Shown here: positions 1 to 12,600 of the stretch, one piece after another
Numbering within the stretch: the stretch's first letter is position 1
Layout of the letters: every line of letters starts with the position of its first letter
Assembly (NCBI GenBank): GCA_009363875.1
Contig: CM018691.1
Location: 36,557,446-36,621,445 of the forward strand
Origin: Mikania micrantha
Taxonomy: Eukaryota; Streptophyta; Magnoliopsida; Asterales; Asteraceae
Reading direction: 5' to 3'
DNA: 64,000 nt
The notes under the pieces: generated by a model
Told to the model about the DNA's origin: nothing
Seen by the model: only the letters and a program-made list of their open reading frames with translations
Database searches by the model: none
Program-made: the position numbers and the translations under genes

Positions 1-809
1 GTTTTGTTAATAGTCCCTCTCTTGAAGTTGTTTGACAGTCAAAAGGAGGACAGAGTTTCATACCCTTTTTTGGGAGCCTGATGTAGCCCATATAGAGCTT
101 TATCAAGCTTACATACATGATTAGGAAACTTAGGATCCTTAAATACAGGTGGTTGACAAACGTATACTTCTTCATCAATTTTTTCATAGAGGAAAGCACT
201 TCTTACATCCATTTGAAATACCTTGAAGTCTTTAGCAGCTGCAAATGCTAGAAATATTCTGATAGCCTCAATCCTTGCAACTGGAGCAAAAACATCATCA
301 TAGTCAATCCCTTCCTCCCGTGTGTACCCTTGTACAACTAACCTTGCCTTATTCTAGACGACAGCACCTTTGTCATCCTTCTTATTTCTAAAAACCCACT
401 TGGTTCCAATGGCATATTTACCCTTAGGTAAAGGACAGATCTTCCAAACTCTTTGCCTTTCAAACTGAAGGAGTTCCTCCTGCATTGCTTCTACCCAGCT
501 GCTATCTTTCAATGCTTTAGGAACTTTCTTTGGTTCTATTTGGAATAGAAAGCAGGAGAACAAACAAATGTTTCCTTCATGCATTGAGCTCCTTCTTCTT
601 ACTCCTTCTTCAACACTGCCAATGATATTCTCAGCTAGATGAATGTTATGATTGCGAGTTCTTGGAATCACATCCAGCTGGGAACTCAAATCCAAGTTGT
701 TGGGCTCAAGGTTTGGAAGTACAACCTCAAGCTGGATTTCTGGCAAATCTTTGATTCTCTGATGTTGGACTGTTATGGATTGATTTTCACTAGGAAGAGA
801 AGCTCCCAA
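1..809 (-). pseudogene. Copia A reverse transcriptase (RVT_2), 5' part
   Basis: The minus-strand translation gives the typical start of a Copia RT: a SWVEAMQEEL block, then KGKYAIGTKWVFRNKKD, followed below 353 by the ARLVVQGYTREEGIDYDDVF block and a QMDVRSAFLYEKIDEEVY block. The YVDD catalytic box would lie beyond the window edge. There is an in-frame TAG at 354-356, inside the conserved stretch before the ARLV block, and a TGA at 39-41. Upstream, about 70 residues rich in charged and polar residues form the usual integrase-RT linker. It would copy element RNA into cDNA in cytoplasmic particles, but this copy cannot be functional as read. Confidence 0.88.
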
Positions 810-974
810 TCTGGTTGCCTCTTAAGTAGGGCTGCTAACACCCTCTTGATTTTGTGGGACAGAAGTGGATTCACTTAGAGGAGTAGCTTGAGATGATATG
901 TTGGTTTCTGAATGTGAGACTGTTTGCTGTGTTGAAGTAGATTCTGACCAGGGTTGTCTTGAAGCTACTGGAAG

Positions 975-1960
975 TTAAACATGATAATCATCTTCCCTTC
1001 TGAGCTGATTTGAGTCTGAGGTAGTTGTCTGAGGTCCTGCAACATACTCTTTCAAAAGATTAAATGCATATGTGAATTTATCAAGAACAAACAACCAATC
1101 AGGGTCTATTCCAGGTTTACTGATAGTATGTTCATTGAACCTAACATTTGCAGACTTTTCAATAATCATAGAACCTTTGATGTATACTCTATATGCCTTA
1201 GCCTATGAAGAGTACTCAACAAAGTAGCCCTCAGCTGATTTCTTTGCAAACATGGCTAGATGATCTTTGGTATTCAATATGGTGCATTGACATCCAAATG
1301 ATTTATGAAATCCAATAAATGGTTTTCTCTTATGCCAAATTTCATAAGTAGTCATATCATGTGACTTAACTAACAATATTCTATTTTGGACATAACAGGC
1401 AGTGTTGACTACTTCTTTCAAAAAAGTTATTGGTAGCTTGTCATCAAATAACATAGTCCTAGCAGCCTCAATCATTGTCCTATTCCTTCTCTCAGCAACA
1501 GCATTTTGTTGTGGAGTCCTAAGAGCACTGAATTGTCTTGTAATACCCTTAGATTCACAAAAGGAGTTTAAAGTATGATTTTTGAATTTTGTACCTTGAT
1601 CAGACCTTATGATTTTTACATTGTGGTCACATTCATTCTCAACCCTAAGAATGAATGCCTTCAAGATTTCAGCAGTTTCTTCCTTGGTACTCAAAAAGAA
1701 TACCCATGTATATCTTAAGAAGTCATCAGTGACCAACAAAAAGTAGGATTTTCTACCTAAACTTTTCACACTTGTAGGACCAAACAAGTCCATGTGTAAC
1801 AAGTGTAGGACTGTTGTTATAGAATTCATCTCTTTGGCATGATGAGATGATTTATGTTGCTTCCCTTTTAGGCAGGCAACACATTTATCAGCACATATAA
1901 ATTCCTTTGTTGGTAAACCTTTAACTAAGTTAATTTTGACAAGTTTATTCATGTTTTTTA
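975..1960 (-). pseudogene. Copia A integrase
   Basis: The minus-strand frame from about 1952 to 1203 carries the second half of the zinc-binding domain (CVACLKGKQHKS), then the rve core. The first Asp is in LLHMDLFGP, the second in IIRSDQGTKF, and the Glu in QNAVAERRNRT, which is the D,D-35-E set. A GAG_pre-integrase segment with LWNRRLCHVN sits just upstream in a different frame; a one-base indel in the A-run near 1955-1960 separates the two. The frame stops at 1203, after EGYFVEYSS, where functional relatives continue into the next conserved block. That block is still readable down to about 975. The intact enzyme would insert element DNA into chromosomes. Confidence 0.9.
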
Positions 1961-2430
1961 AGGTTTACATGACAAAGTCTCCTATTCCAAAGAGATGATT
2001 CATCAAGTGAGGATTTTGAGACAAAGCAATTTATATTGCTAAGTGTTGAAGTTGTGCTCATGTCCAGCATATACATGTTGTTCCTTCTAGGAGCTCTAAG
2101 CATAATTTGGTCATTAAGAACAACAAATCCTGGTTTTAGGACAATGCATTCATGCTTAGTGAAAAACATGTTATGTTTCTGGTCACACACATGTGACACA
2201 CTTAGCAGATTATAATTCAATTCTTTCACAAAATGTACATTCTCAAAACTTACCTTACCATTTGTTATTGTGCCTCTACCTGTTCTATATCCACCCAATG
2301 GATCACTTCCAAAAGCAACTGACCTTCCAAAAAATGGTTCTTATTTGAGTAGGTGGGTCTTGTTGCCCCTCATGTGCCAGGAGAAGCCACTGTCAACAAT
2401 CCACAAATTGCCTTTTGAGTCTTGATGTCC
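1945..2430 (-). pseudogene. Copia A protease and pre-integrase segment
   Basis: On the minus strand the frame reads LWIVDSGFSWHM, the aspartic protease active site (D-S-G at 2386-2394) in its usual Copia context. An in-frame TAA at 2341-2343 cuts it soon after. The following 117-codon stretch contains the flap-side sequence GGYRTGRGTITNG and the NLLSVSHVCD motif typical of Copia proteases, then the LWNRRLCHVNL start of the integrase zinc domain. The protease would cleave the gag-pol polyprotein during particle maturation. The Asp-Ser-Gly triad is intact although the frame is not. Confidence 0.85.
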
Positions 2431-4320
2431 CTGCACATGATTTGAAGTAAATCAGTTTTTGGTGGGAATCCAAGCGCATGTGGTCTTGAGTTTTTTAGTT
2501 GCATCATTGTAGGTGAATTTCATTGATATCATTTTTGATGGAACAGATGATGAGCTTGCTAATGGAGCAGGAGGTTGAGTAGATTCCTTTCATTTCCAGA
2601 CACTTTTAACCTTTGGAGTGGTCGGAAAATTCTTTCTTGTGGGGGAACTTGAGTTGTGCTTCACTGAACTTGACTGTCGTGACTTTGGTGTTCCAACAAG
2701 ACTTTTGTTAGGATGATATACATGAGCCTTTGATGTGCTGGCTTTTGTACTTCCTGATCTAGCCCTATGTGACTTGTCAGATGGACAAGTAAAATATTCA
2801 CTTGATGACGTACTCCCCGTTTGTACATATTTAGCTTTGACATGGTGAGGTTTTCTTGTTTCTTTTCTTGTGTTTTAAAACCGGTTTTTCTTTTTCAAAA
2901 GAAATAGGGGTATCATCCTCAGATGAACAGGTTGAGTGAGTAGGGCTAATATCAGATAAGTCATTTTCTTGAGCAATCTTGTGTATATCCAAAATTTGAT
3001 CATACACAAACTTGCTTCAGGTTTGCAGCGAACCTCCACCATTGGAGTATACACAGATTGAGGTTCCATTTGATTGTAACCCATCCCAGTACCATTTTTC
3101 TTTACCAACTCAGGTATCTCAGTCATTTTGAGAAGTTTCTCAAACTTCTCACCTTGACTGAGAAACCTGTCTTTGTATGACCCAGCCAATACAAGTTCTG
3201 TTTTGGCAGTTCTTAGTCTTTCTAAAAGATTGTTTATTTGACACCGCTTGTTAGTGTCTTCATGTTTTAAGCTAGAGATTGTCTTTTCTAACTCCTTAAT
3301 CTTTTCTTAGTAATTTTTTTCAGCTTAAAAGAAATTTGCCTTAATAACTTGTATTGACTCAAGCTCACCACAGACTTGAGCATTAAAACATTTGTAAGCA
3401 TTTAATTTTTCCAGACATTCAGCGGTAAGCGGTACACATGTCATCAATTACCTTGAATGTGGAGGTGGAGTCATTTGCCATCAATGCATTGTTTGAGGTA
3501 GATGCTTCCTCAACTTGAAAGCTCCAGTCAGAGAAGTCATGCTGCTCTGCAACGTTTGCATTGTTGGATTGGCTTGGTGCTTTGTAGTTTGGCTGACCTG
3601 AAGTTGATGGCTGAGAACTTGGAGATTTGCACTCTCTTGCAAAATGACCCAGCCGCTTATAAAATTTGAGTTTGGACTTATCCAGACCAAACCTAGTTTT
3701 CAAGTTATGCTTTTTGAACTGTCTTCCAGTTCTCTGGTAGAACTTTATCGCTCTGTATGATATCATGGCCATCTGGTAGTTGATGTCCATTTCTTCTAGG
3801 TCATCTGCAGGGATTCCATCTAGATCCTCTTGACACAGATGAAAGTAATTTGTTTCTTCGGCCATGAATGCTCCCTGACCAGAGGTGAGCAGTGGAGTTG
3901 AGCTTGCAAACGGGTTTGAATGAGATGTTGATGGAGTTGGTGTTTCTAGAAAGGTGATAATGGGTGTGGAGTTTGAATGGTATACAGGCTGATAGTTATG
4001 AAATGCAGGATTGTGGATGGGGGCATACAAAGTAGCTGAACCTGTGGGAATCGAGGTTTGTTTAGGTTCTTGAGCATCAATCTCCATTTGGTGTGAACTA
4101 AGTATACCAAACAGTTCTCCGAGCTTCAAAGTTCTAAGGTTTTCTGTTCTTCGAATGGTAACAGAACATATATTCCAGGCTTGTGGAGTCATTTTAGAAA
4201 CATCCTGATGACATCTTGATTCTCCATCTTAACCCCTGCTGCAGTTAACTCATCAACCAATTGAACATACCTTAGGTACTGAGAAACTATCTTCTCATAG
4301 ATGCGGAAATTCTATCAACT
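2431..4320 (-). pseudogene. Copia A gag, N-terminally truncated
   Basis: Minus-strand frames near 4300-4100 hold the end of a Copia gag (UBN2-type) domain, including VTIRRTENLRTLKLGELFGILSSHQME. This is followed by a Ser/Thr/Asn-rich spacer and a degraded zinc knuckle near 3630-3665: the GHFAREC half is present, but the two upstream cysteines have become other residues. From 3419 to 2660 the translation is a lysine/glutamate-rich, probably coiled-coil tail broken into several frames. The gag start is absent, because the frame meets non-gag sequence at about 4310 and the LTR at 4338. It would be the structural particle protein. Confidence 0.78.
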
Positions 4321-4337
4321 GGTTTTATCAAACGGTT

Positions 4338-5041
4338 TGAGAGAAATGCACAAAGTAATTGAATCAAGGTTTTTGTATATTGCATTCAACTGTAAAAATA
4401 TACAACTCTTAAGCTCAACCACAAGCACACTTTTTATTTACAAGTGAATGTATTTATACTAAAACCTACAATTGTATCCTTATAAGAATACAAGGCTGGA
4501 CAAAATACTAGAAACAAATAAATGCTAAAACTAGTATTTGTTATGGTCTTGACATGCTAAGCCATAATAATTACAATTAATACAAAAGACTCCATGACTT
4601 CTAAAATAAATACCTAAACTACGAAACGTATTAATGTAAAGGCATTTATGTTCTTCTGACAACTCTTCTGTGTTGCTAAATATCATCAGAATGTCTTCTG
4701 TGGTGGTTCTGATGACAAAAAGCAACCTTGATTATTTCTTTAAGTGTCTTGGATCTTGTCAGAGAGAAGTATTTGGAATCCCTTGTATACGTAAGACTTT
4801 GGCTTCAGTTGCTTTTGTGATCGGAAAATCTGATGTTCTGATACTTGAAGTGCTGAGGAGGGCATCGGAAGCAATACTCTTCTGTATAGCTTTCGGAAGG
4901 ATGGAATTATCCTTCGGGTATCCTTCGGAAGCAATACTTTTTCCAAAGGTTAATTCCTTCCTTCAGAATGTTGTTTTGCTTTAGAGAGTTCAAAACTTAA
5001 TCAAGAGTCTTTGGTGAGCATCAGCCTTTATTGATCTGACA
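4338..5041 (-). repeat. Copia A 5' LTR (about 704 bp)
   Basis: On the minus strand it starts TGTCAGATC at 5041 and ends in CTCTCA near 4338. The outer edge is supported by comparison with 44140-44711, where the same sequence ends at an equivalent base (gatctgaca here, gatcttaca there). The inner edge is less certain because no primer-binding site follows it. Short open frames on both strands here are not coding. Confidence 0.65.
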
Positions 5042-6770
5042 CAAATCAACTGTACGATGCTATAATTGTAACTCCTATGGGCATTTTGCTTGGGAATGTA
5101 CAAAAGCTACCTAAACCGATGAAGCAAATTTAAATCAGGTAGAAAAGGAGGGACCAACTCTTATGATGGCTCGAGTAGAATTAGAAGAAGGGGTAATAAT
5201 GTTAAATGAAGAAAAAGTCCACCCAGGAATGTATGTAAGCAATCCACATGACAATACAATTTGGTACCTAGACAACGGTGCATGAAACCACATGACGGGG
5301 TGTATTTCACACTTTACCGAGCTGAACCGAGGTGGAATTGTCTTTAAATGCAAGAACGGAGCAAAGAATCATTAATGACATATACTACATACCCGATCTA
5401 TGTAGTAACATCTTAAGTCTCGGTCAATTAACTGAAGACGGCTGTAAAGTATGGATGGCAGATGAACATTTGTTGCTCTATGAGGAAGGAAATCGATTAC
5501 TCATGAAGGTCCCAAGAAGCACGCATAGACTCTGCAAGATAGCCTTAAAAATAGGCACACTGGTATGTCTCTTAAACGCAATAAATGACCAAGAATGGCT
5601 ACTGCATGCTAGACTCGGTCACTTGAACTTCAAACAATAAACACCATGAAATCAACAAAAATAGTACATGGTGAGTTACATTCAATGCATGGGGATAAAA
5701 TCTGTGATGCATGCATGTTAGGGAAACAAAGCCGATACCCGTTCCCTAAAATCATGATGTATCGCGCCACTAGACCTCTTGAACTAGTCCACACAGACTT
5801 GTGTGGACATGTTTCACCACCTACCTTGGGTGGAAACAAGTATTTCATTTTGTTCGTTAATGATTACTCTTGATTCATGTGGGTATATACTATTAAAAAA
5901 AGGTTGATGCGTTAAATATCTACAAAAAATTCAAAAAGAGGTTGAGCTTGAAAATTTCTTGAAGGTGCAATGTTTAAAAAGTAATCGTGGAGGTGAATAC
6001 TTGAATAAACTCTTCACTGAATTTTGTGACAACACGGGTGTCAAACGGATGTTCATGGCGCCATATTCGCCCCAAAAAAATGGGGTTGTTGAGAGGCGAA
6101 ATAGAACCATATTAAACTCAACAAAAAGCATGATGAAATCTATGTTATTACAACAAAACTTAAGGGGTGAAACTATAAGGCATGCGGTGTACCTATTAAA
6201 TCGGGTACACACAAAAGCGTGAAAAAATATAACCCCATACGAAGCTCTAAAGGGACAAAGACCAAATGTAAGTCACTTATGTGAATTCGGGTGCACGTCC
6301 TATATGAAGAACCCTGCTCAAGCTGGGAAGAAGCTAGATTTTTGGAGTAAATTGGTTGTTCACTTGGGAAGTGAGCCCGGTACAAAAGATTACAGACTAT
6401 ATGACCCAAAAGAGAACCGAATCTATGTAAGCCGTAATGTAAGATTTGAGGAGCAGAAACCCTTTAATTGGAACAATTATATGCAAGTGGGTGCAAGACC
6501 TGAATGGATTGAGTTTACGGTCCAACTGGATCATGGGCACCATAATGAAACAACATATAGGCAAGGAAATTATGAAAGTCCAGAATTTGAAACAAGCACA
6601 TGTGAAGGCAAGAAGGATACCAATCCAAATCAAGGCACCAATAATGAAACAGAGAAAGTAATCCAAAGTCAACCACATTCATATGACACTTCACAAATTG
6701 TTGATGAAGAAACAGTAGAAACAAGTCCATTGAGGCATTCAACTCGTCAAGTTATTGACCTAATCGCTTC
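5042..6770 (+). mobile_element. Copia B: truncated Ty1/Copia fragment
   Basis: This is a plus-strand fragment running from the gag zinc knuckle to the region after integrase. It lies between the Copia A LTR and the gag of Copia C. It has no LTR, primer site or RT, so both ends were lost. The 3' limit is placed near 6757-6770, after the HSTRQ block that normally precedes RT in Copia proteins, where the reading changes to sequence leading into Copia C. Confidence 0.8.
5058..6757 (+). pseudogene. Copia B gag end, protease and integrase
   Basis: A C-x2-C-x4-H-x4-C zinc knuckle (CYNCNSYGHFAWEC) lies at 5058-5099. The protease follows with WYLDNGA then a stop, where the usual Copia box is a D-S-G triad, so Ser has become Asn and a nonsense codon follows. 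The NILSLGQLTEDG and HARLGHLNF blocks lead into the integrase zinc half (CDACMLGKQ), the core start (LVHTDLCGH), SNRGGEYLN, and PYSPQKNGVVERRNRT. After the integrase core comes the EFGCTSYMKN block and a C-terminal stretch ending in HSTRQ. Breaks include stops at 5638-5640, 5871-5873 (an Arg position in relatives) and 6220-6222, plus frameshifts. Confidence 0.85.
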
Positions 6771-6836
6771 CCATCCCTCTCATGATTCTGCTTCCTCTTC
6801 TTCTCTTTTGTTTATGTTTCTCTAGCTCATCCTTCC

Positions 6837-7570
6837 ATGGCTGCGTCATCTTCCTTCCAAGATATCACCCTTCCTATCAATTCGATCATGCACATGATCA
6901 CCATAAGGTTGTCATCTTCGAATTATCTATTATGGAAGAACCAGTTGCTTCCCCTCCTAGCCTATCAGAATCTAATAAATCATATTGATGACACATCTTC
7001 ATCTCCTGCACCTACTATTACTAAAGATGGAAAAACCGCACCAAATCTAGAGTATTCGACTTGGATCTCAGCCGATCAGAAAGTTGTTATACTTTGTAGA
7101 CCTCAATTTCTGAAGAAGCATTTTCTAAAATTGTAGGCCTTTCCACTGCTAGGAAAATATGGGTTGCACTTGAGCAAGCCTACAATAGTCCATCGATGGA
7201 GAGGACTCAAAATCTATGCGATCAACTATGCCAACTCTCGAAAGGTACCTCTACAGTTTCTGATTTTAGACGGAAATTTAAACTTATTTGCGATCAATTG
7301 TCTACCATTGGTCACCCGGTGAACGAAATTGATAAAGTCCATTGACACCCACCACTCTACGTGACCTTATTACTCAAGCCGAGGGACACGAGTTGTTCCT
7401 TCGGTCTAATTATGGAACCGAGACTCCAACTGTTGCTTTTTCTGCTCAATCTCAGCCACCTAATGTCAATTGGGGTCGGGGTCGAAACATAGTGCTGGTA
7501 GGGGACGTTGACAACGTTCCCCTCATTGTCAATTGTGTCGCAAAGACTGCCACTATGCAAATGCTTGTCC
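6837..7570 (+). pseudogene. Copia C gag
   Basis: It starts at the ATG at 6837 (MAASSSFQD). The N-terminal Copia gag signature is clear: LSSSNYLLWKNQLLPLLA, then WVALEQAYNS and SKGTSTVSDFRRKFK in the next frame. The frame shifts near 7100-7130 and ends at a stop near 7344. A complete C-x2-C-x4-H-x4-C knuckle (CQLCRKDCHYANAC) is readable at 7527-7568. Gag would form the cytoplasmic particle and bind RNA through the knuckle. At least two frameshifts make it a pseudogene. Confidence 0.85.
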
Positions 7571-8926
7571 CCACCTTGCTACTCATTCCTCACATGCACC
7601 GAGCTCGGATTCTGATTTGGCCAAAGCCTTTCATGCACAATGTCATATGCATTCAAATTGTCCAGACTTGTTTGCTTATTCAGGCGCTTCGGATCATATG
7701 ACATTTTCTTCTGCATCGGTGACACAATTGACCCCTCATCCTGGCAATGTTACATTTGGGAATGGTAATACTCTCCCTATTTCACATATTGGTAATTCAA
7801 CAATTAATAATAATATTCAATTACGGGATGTTTTAGTCGTTCCCAAGATCACCCATTATCTCTTGTCCATTAGTAAATTGACTACTGACAACAGCATGGA
7901 TGTATTGTTTTCCCAACCTTACTTTTATATTCATGATTGAAGAACGAAGCGGGTTCTAGTTCAAGGTCGTTGTGAATGGGGCATTTATGTTATTTCTATC
8001 ATGCCTCAAGCTCTTGTTACCACCACGAGATCAAGCTTAAAAGCTTCATATGAATTATGGCATTCTCGTGTGTCCTTTGATACAATTTTATATTTAAATA
8101 AAATGGGTCGTTTGGCTGTTACCTCAGTTTTACCGAAACCGGTTTTGTGTTCTTCTTGTCAAATGGCAAAGGCTCATCGCTTACCCTTTGATCTTAATGA
8201 AAAATAGGCCTCAGACATATTAGATTTGGTACATTGTGATTTGTGGGGACCTTCACCAGTTTGTTCAATTGAGGCTTATCGTTACTACGTTACATTTGTT
8301 GATGATCATTCTCAATTTACATGGTTTTACCCACTTAAAAATAAATCGAGTTTATATTTTGTCTTTAATACATTTATCACATTTGTTCAAAATCAATTTT
8401 CTAGGAAAATAAAAGTTTTTCAAAGTGACGGTGGCACAAAATTTATAAATCAGCATATCCGAAAATTGCCTAATGACAATGGCATATTTCACCGTATTTC
8501 ATGTCCTTACACTACACAACAAAACGGTCGGGGGGAACACAAACATAGGAACATCGTTGAAACCGGACTAGCAATGTTGTTTAATGGACATGTGTCACCA
8601 TCCTATTCGGTGCATGCGTTTAGCTCTACGGTCTACACCATCAATCGGTTACCCACAAAGTTTCTCAACAATAAATCCACATTTGAAATCATCTATGATC
8701 AGGTTCCAATGTATGATAACTTTCGACCCTTTGGGTGTCATGTTTATCCTTATTTATGAGACTATGCGGATCATAAACTTTCTCCACGAAGTCTCCATGC
8801 ATTTTTCTTGGTTACAATTCTGAGTACAAAGGTTATAATTGTCTTGAACCTACCACAACACGCATATATGTCTCTAGACATGCTAAATTTGATGAAAATT
8901 ATTTTCCACTTTCTAGAGCATCTGAT
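7571..8926 (+). pseudogene. Copia C protease and integrase
   Basis: The protease box reads FAYSGASDHMT; the catalytic Asp codon at 7677-7679 encodes Tyr, so the triad is lost. The NNNIQLRDVLVVPKI and LLSISKLT blocks follow. The integrase zinc half is LCSSCQMAKAHRLPF (about 8146-8190). The core spans 8226-8759, with Asp in LVHCDLWGP, Asp in VFQSDGGTKF and Glu in GRGEHKHRN, so the D,D,E set is kept. A stop at 8757-8759 precedes a still recognisable tail (YNSEYKGYNC, then TRIYVSRHAKFDE) to about 8926. Stops also occur at 7938-7940 and 8205-8207. Confidence 0.85.
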
Positions 8927-9014
8927 TAAAATTCTCTTACAACATTACAATTAACTAGCTTTATGGAAGATTCTCCTTGTGGTGTTATTTCACAAGTTGA
9001 TCAGGTGACCCCAG

Positions 9015-10133
9015 TGTTGGGAATTCTAGGTTACTTTTCATTTAATCAATTTCAATTAATCGCATTAATTGAAAAATCAGTTTTCATAAAACCGAATTAA
9101 ACTAACAGATCAGATCTGACACAGCGGAAGCATTTAAATTTTATAACCTTTCGATTCGTAATCAAACCAATTCCCAAATCAGGATCAAATTACAAATCGT
9201 TTAAACAACAATTAAATAACACAACCATAGGGGGTTTTAGAAATCAACCTTTATGAAGCGGTTCCAAATCCACACGATGGTTCGGAAACAGTCTCGCTAG
9301 TTGACTCACTATGATCACCCAAGTCCGAATCTCGTCTTACGAAACACCGGATTGGATCAAAACTGATTTTGGCTCGATTCGACTCTTTGTTCAGCCCACG
9401 GCTCGGCTTGATCGGCTCAAGAGTGGCTGGCACTTTGCGGCCCTTTGGCAGCCCGAGTGACCCTTGGTATGGCCTGGTCACGGCCCTGGTGCGGCCTTGG
9501 CTACGGCCAGGCTAGGTGGCTCGGTGATGGCTAATTTCGACACCCACAAAAACCCCAAAGGGTTGTGGTGTGTTCGACGGCTACTATTGTGAGGGAGAAG
9601 GAGAGTGAGTCAAAGAGTGGTACCCAAAATGTGGGAGGTTGGATCTACTTTTAAAGTCAAAAGTAGATCCACCTTTTTAGGATCTAGGAATTTACCAATT
9701 CAAAATTGTTATTCCCACCTTTTCTTTTTCATTTTAAATTGAACTCTTTTAATTTAGGTAAACTCTTTTAGTAATTAAACCATTTAATTACTACTCTCCA
9801 AATATTACTAACTAACAATTAGTTAGTAGCATTTAATTAAATGTCTGAAGTTTAATTAATTCTCAATTTGTTAATTAACATTTAATTAACAAACCCTCAT
9901 AATAAAGTTCAAAACTTTATTTGTTTAACAAATTAATTATCTCTATAATTAATTTCCACCGATTATTATTTCATAAATAATAAAAGCCAATTCGATAAAA
10001 CCGACAATCCGTGATCGTATATTATGCTTAACAATTAAACATAAAGTCGTTGCCTTTCAAAGTGTAACTCTTTGGATCATACCTTTCATAGCAACATTGA
10101 ACTTATCATTAATCGAACATCCAATATCCAACA
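9015..10133 (-). repeat. Copia D 3' LTR (1119 bp)
   Basis: On the plus strand the block begins TGTTGG at 9015 and ends CCAACA at 10133, a perfect 6-bp inverted terminal pair with TG/CA ends. Immediately inside (10134 on) the minus strand reads a purine-rich tract, so the element points left and this is its 3' LTR. The interior is AT-rich apart from a GC-richer patch near 9260-9520 with no coding signature. It truncates Copia C. Confidence 0.8.
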
Positions 10134-10146
10134 GACTTCCACCTGG
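10134..10146 (-). promoter_or_regulatory. Copia D polypurine tract
   Basis: The minus strand reads CCAGGTGGAAGTC directly before the LTR start TGTTGG. That is the standard place and composition for a plus-strand primer, and it sets the orientation of element D. Confidence 0.65.
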
Positions 10147-11578
10147 ACGATTCATCGACTAAGTGATTCAACGTAGACAGTGTTGGACGTCTAGCTGCAT
10201 CATGCTGCCCCTAGTAAGGTATGACTTCTTAAGTCGACTAAAACTCCTTAGTTTAAGTAACTCTTTACTTTAACTAATAATTATAGTCTCAGATAACATT
10301 TATATGTATATGCTTTCTATTTAGATATTCCTTGAACATGAGACAAGGATCTTTCTTCAATGTCATATATTGTTCAAGTATTCTCATTCTCGTTCTCAAT
10401 TTAAATGATTCAACAAACTACTTTTAGTTTAAATCAACGAGGATGCCAGAATATCTGCTCTTATCTGTATAAGAGTATAGAATCCCTTTGGCAGCATATA
10501 ACTCCCACTTAATCTTAGAACAATTTTTAATCGTTACCATTATTACTTCCTATTTTTCAAGACAGCGTTAGGTAAGATCAAAGAGTGACCTTTGATTAAT
10601 GTTAGTTCAATATACTCCTTAGATCTAAGGATATTTGTGTATATCGAATATACTTTAATATCAAAACATCTTATGACAACGATCCATGAAGAATGTTTTG
10701 AAGCGAGTTACGTCTGACATCATTCTCTAATGAATGCCTATGAATCTTGGTTCTCAACACTTAAGCTTTTATCACTATAAACTAACCAAGCATTCAAGTA
10801 GTCTTAGTTCAGATTGATTCCCATGAATCTGATCGACTACGGACATTTAGAATACTATATTCAAGGATACTAAAATGTACAAAATTCCGAATTTAGAAAC
10901 ATAATTCATTTTGCCTTTAACCATTAAATCAAAATGAACATTCAATGTTTCGTGTTTCGATTGTAGAGCACCCAATACTAAATTTAAATTAGATTCCCCA
11001 TCTAGCATATCTAAAATCTATTTATCAGCCTTATCCGCATATTCAGCTCTTTAAATAGATTTTGTGAACTGAATTGCTAGATTCTGATTTATGAATTTTA
11101 TTTATTATTATGTCTTTCTTTCAGTTCTTTCTCATAATGCTTCTACTATAATATGGCTACAATTTCATAGTCTTAGCTATGTTATATTGCTGCCATATGT
11201 TTTCTCAATCCATTCAGAATCTTATTGAGATTAGTAATGAACTCTTTCATTCTAAGCATTCTGATGCGTTTATTAATGTTCTTAAACCTTTAGTGAACAA
11301 TTCATGCTTTCACATAGACAATTTGCATGTGACTCTTCATCTTATGCAAAATTTATCTAAGATTTCTTTTCAATCTCTATTGAAAATGTCATTGGATAAT
11401 TCATATATTAACCATTAATATATATTCAATTTTATCAAATAAAACTGATACTTATTCCGTTTAACATCATATGTTAATGTTTATGTCTTTATTATAGAAA
11501 CTCCCATCTATAACTAGTATGTCATCTAAATACTTACATAATGTTATCATTAGAACTTACTATGCTCCCACTAGCCTT

Positions 11579-11615
<37 letters not shown>

Positions 11616-12600
11616 ATGTATGTATAACACCTTTGTCCTTTAGGTAAAACTAACACCTTAGTTTCTTACCATGACAAAGATTCCCACTTGAGATGCTTTT
11701 ATCAACCATGGATTTATCTCAACAAGTTTGCCATATTAGGATTTCAAAACTTTCTAATTACTTATAAGAATTTAGTTTTGATATTTAACTACTTATATGT
11801 CAAACAACTCTTGCCTACAGAATTTGTAGTATCCTAATACATCCATGTTGATCTTGTTATTGAAATTCTCTAATTTCAACTACACGACATCTAAATGTTG
11901 TTAAACAAGTCTCTTAGCTTGTTTTATTGCATCTTTAGTGTTTATGGTTCCAAACCATAAATTATATTTATCAATCAACAGTTACACTTCTGCAAGTTTT
12001 GGGTTCACAGTGATCCCCTGAGCTTCTGCAGATGCTATTAGAAACATTTGGTTCTTAAACTCATTTAAAATCCATTCAAACATTTTGTGTTGATTAAAAC
12101 ATATATATCATATCATTGCACAATTAAAGTCTTTCAATCTGCACTATCTAATTTTCAACAATACAGTTCCCTGCCTTAGGAAGCAATTGATGAAAATTCT
12201 ATCTATTCCATTTTAGGGATTTATGATAACTATATTATCATTAATGATGATCCAATTTCAAGTAAATTGTTAACAACACATTGTTACATCCTCAAACCCC
12301 AAATAGGAATTTATACAGGTTTATTATACAACTCTTTATATTTACATGTAATTAACGCTAGTGTAGTAATTCATATGAATGTTCATTGGGATATTCATTC
12401 ATTGGATCATATTCAAGAGAAGGACACATTATGTATTGGTATTTATCAAATTACCAACATCATTGCGTACTTGTTTGTGAAACAATTTCACATTATATTC
12501 ATTAATATGGAAACCTTTGGTTATATCTCATATATAACTATTGTTGCTTTTAGATCTTCATTTTATGTAAATCTTCTTTGAACTCTTTCAAAGATTTCAT
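10147..12600 (-). other. Copia D internal remnant, non-coding
   Basis: About 2.45 kb of AT-rich sequence between the D polypurine tract and the LTR of Gypsy E. I could not find RT, RNase H, integrase or gag motifs on either strand. It could be a long 3' untranslated region, a heavily decayed interior, or a non-autonomous element. The reading frames at 11179-11418 and 12267-12581 (plus) have no family features. The other half of D, with its 5' LTR, should have lain beyond E and is not present. Confidence 0.4.
11582..11613. repeat. (AT)n microsatellite
   Basis: About 16 uninterrupted TA dinucleotides. Confidence 0.95.

Larger units (their letters stand above)
1..5041 (-). mobile_element. Copia A: Ty1/Copia LTR retrotransposon, cut by the window edge
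   Basis: Reading the minus strand from 5041 down, the order is LTR, gag remnant, protease, integrase, reverse transcriptase. Integrase before RT defines the Ty1/Copia superfamily. The RT runs off position 1, so RNase H and the 3' LTR lie outside the window. The N-terminal half of gag is missing next to the LTR and no clear tRNA primer site remains, which suggests a deletion there. Several stops and frameshifts show that it is dead. The long gag C-terminal region with coiled-coil character resembles the SIRE/Maximus group, but the lineage is a guess. A related LTR fragment lies at 44140-44711. Confidence 0.9.
6771..9014 (+). mobile_element. Copia C: truncated Ty1/Copia element
   Basis: This second plus-strand Copia copy directly follows B and is of a different family. 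It has a gag start, zinc knuckle, protease and integrase, then is cut at 9014 by the LTR of Copia D before reaching RT. No 5' LTR is recognisable; 6771-6836 is a short CT-rich leader. The abrupt joining of B to C suggests deletion between two once-complete elements. Confidence 0.8.

Noticed and set aside
11179..11418. 79-residue plus-strand frame in the Copia D interior
   Set aside because: AT-rich sequence, antisense to the element, no domain recognised.
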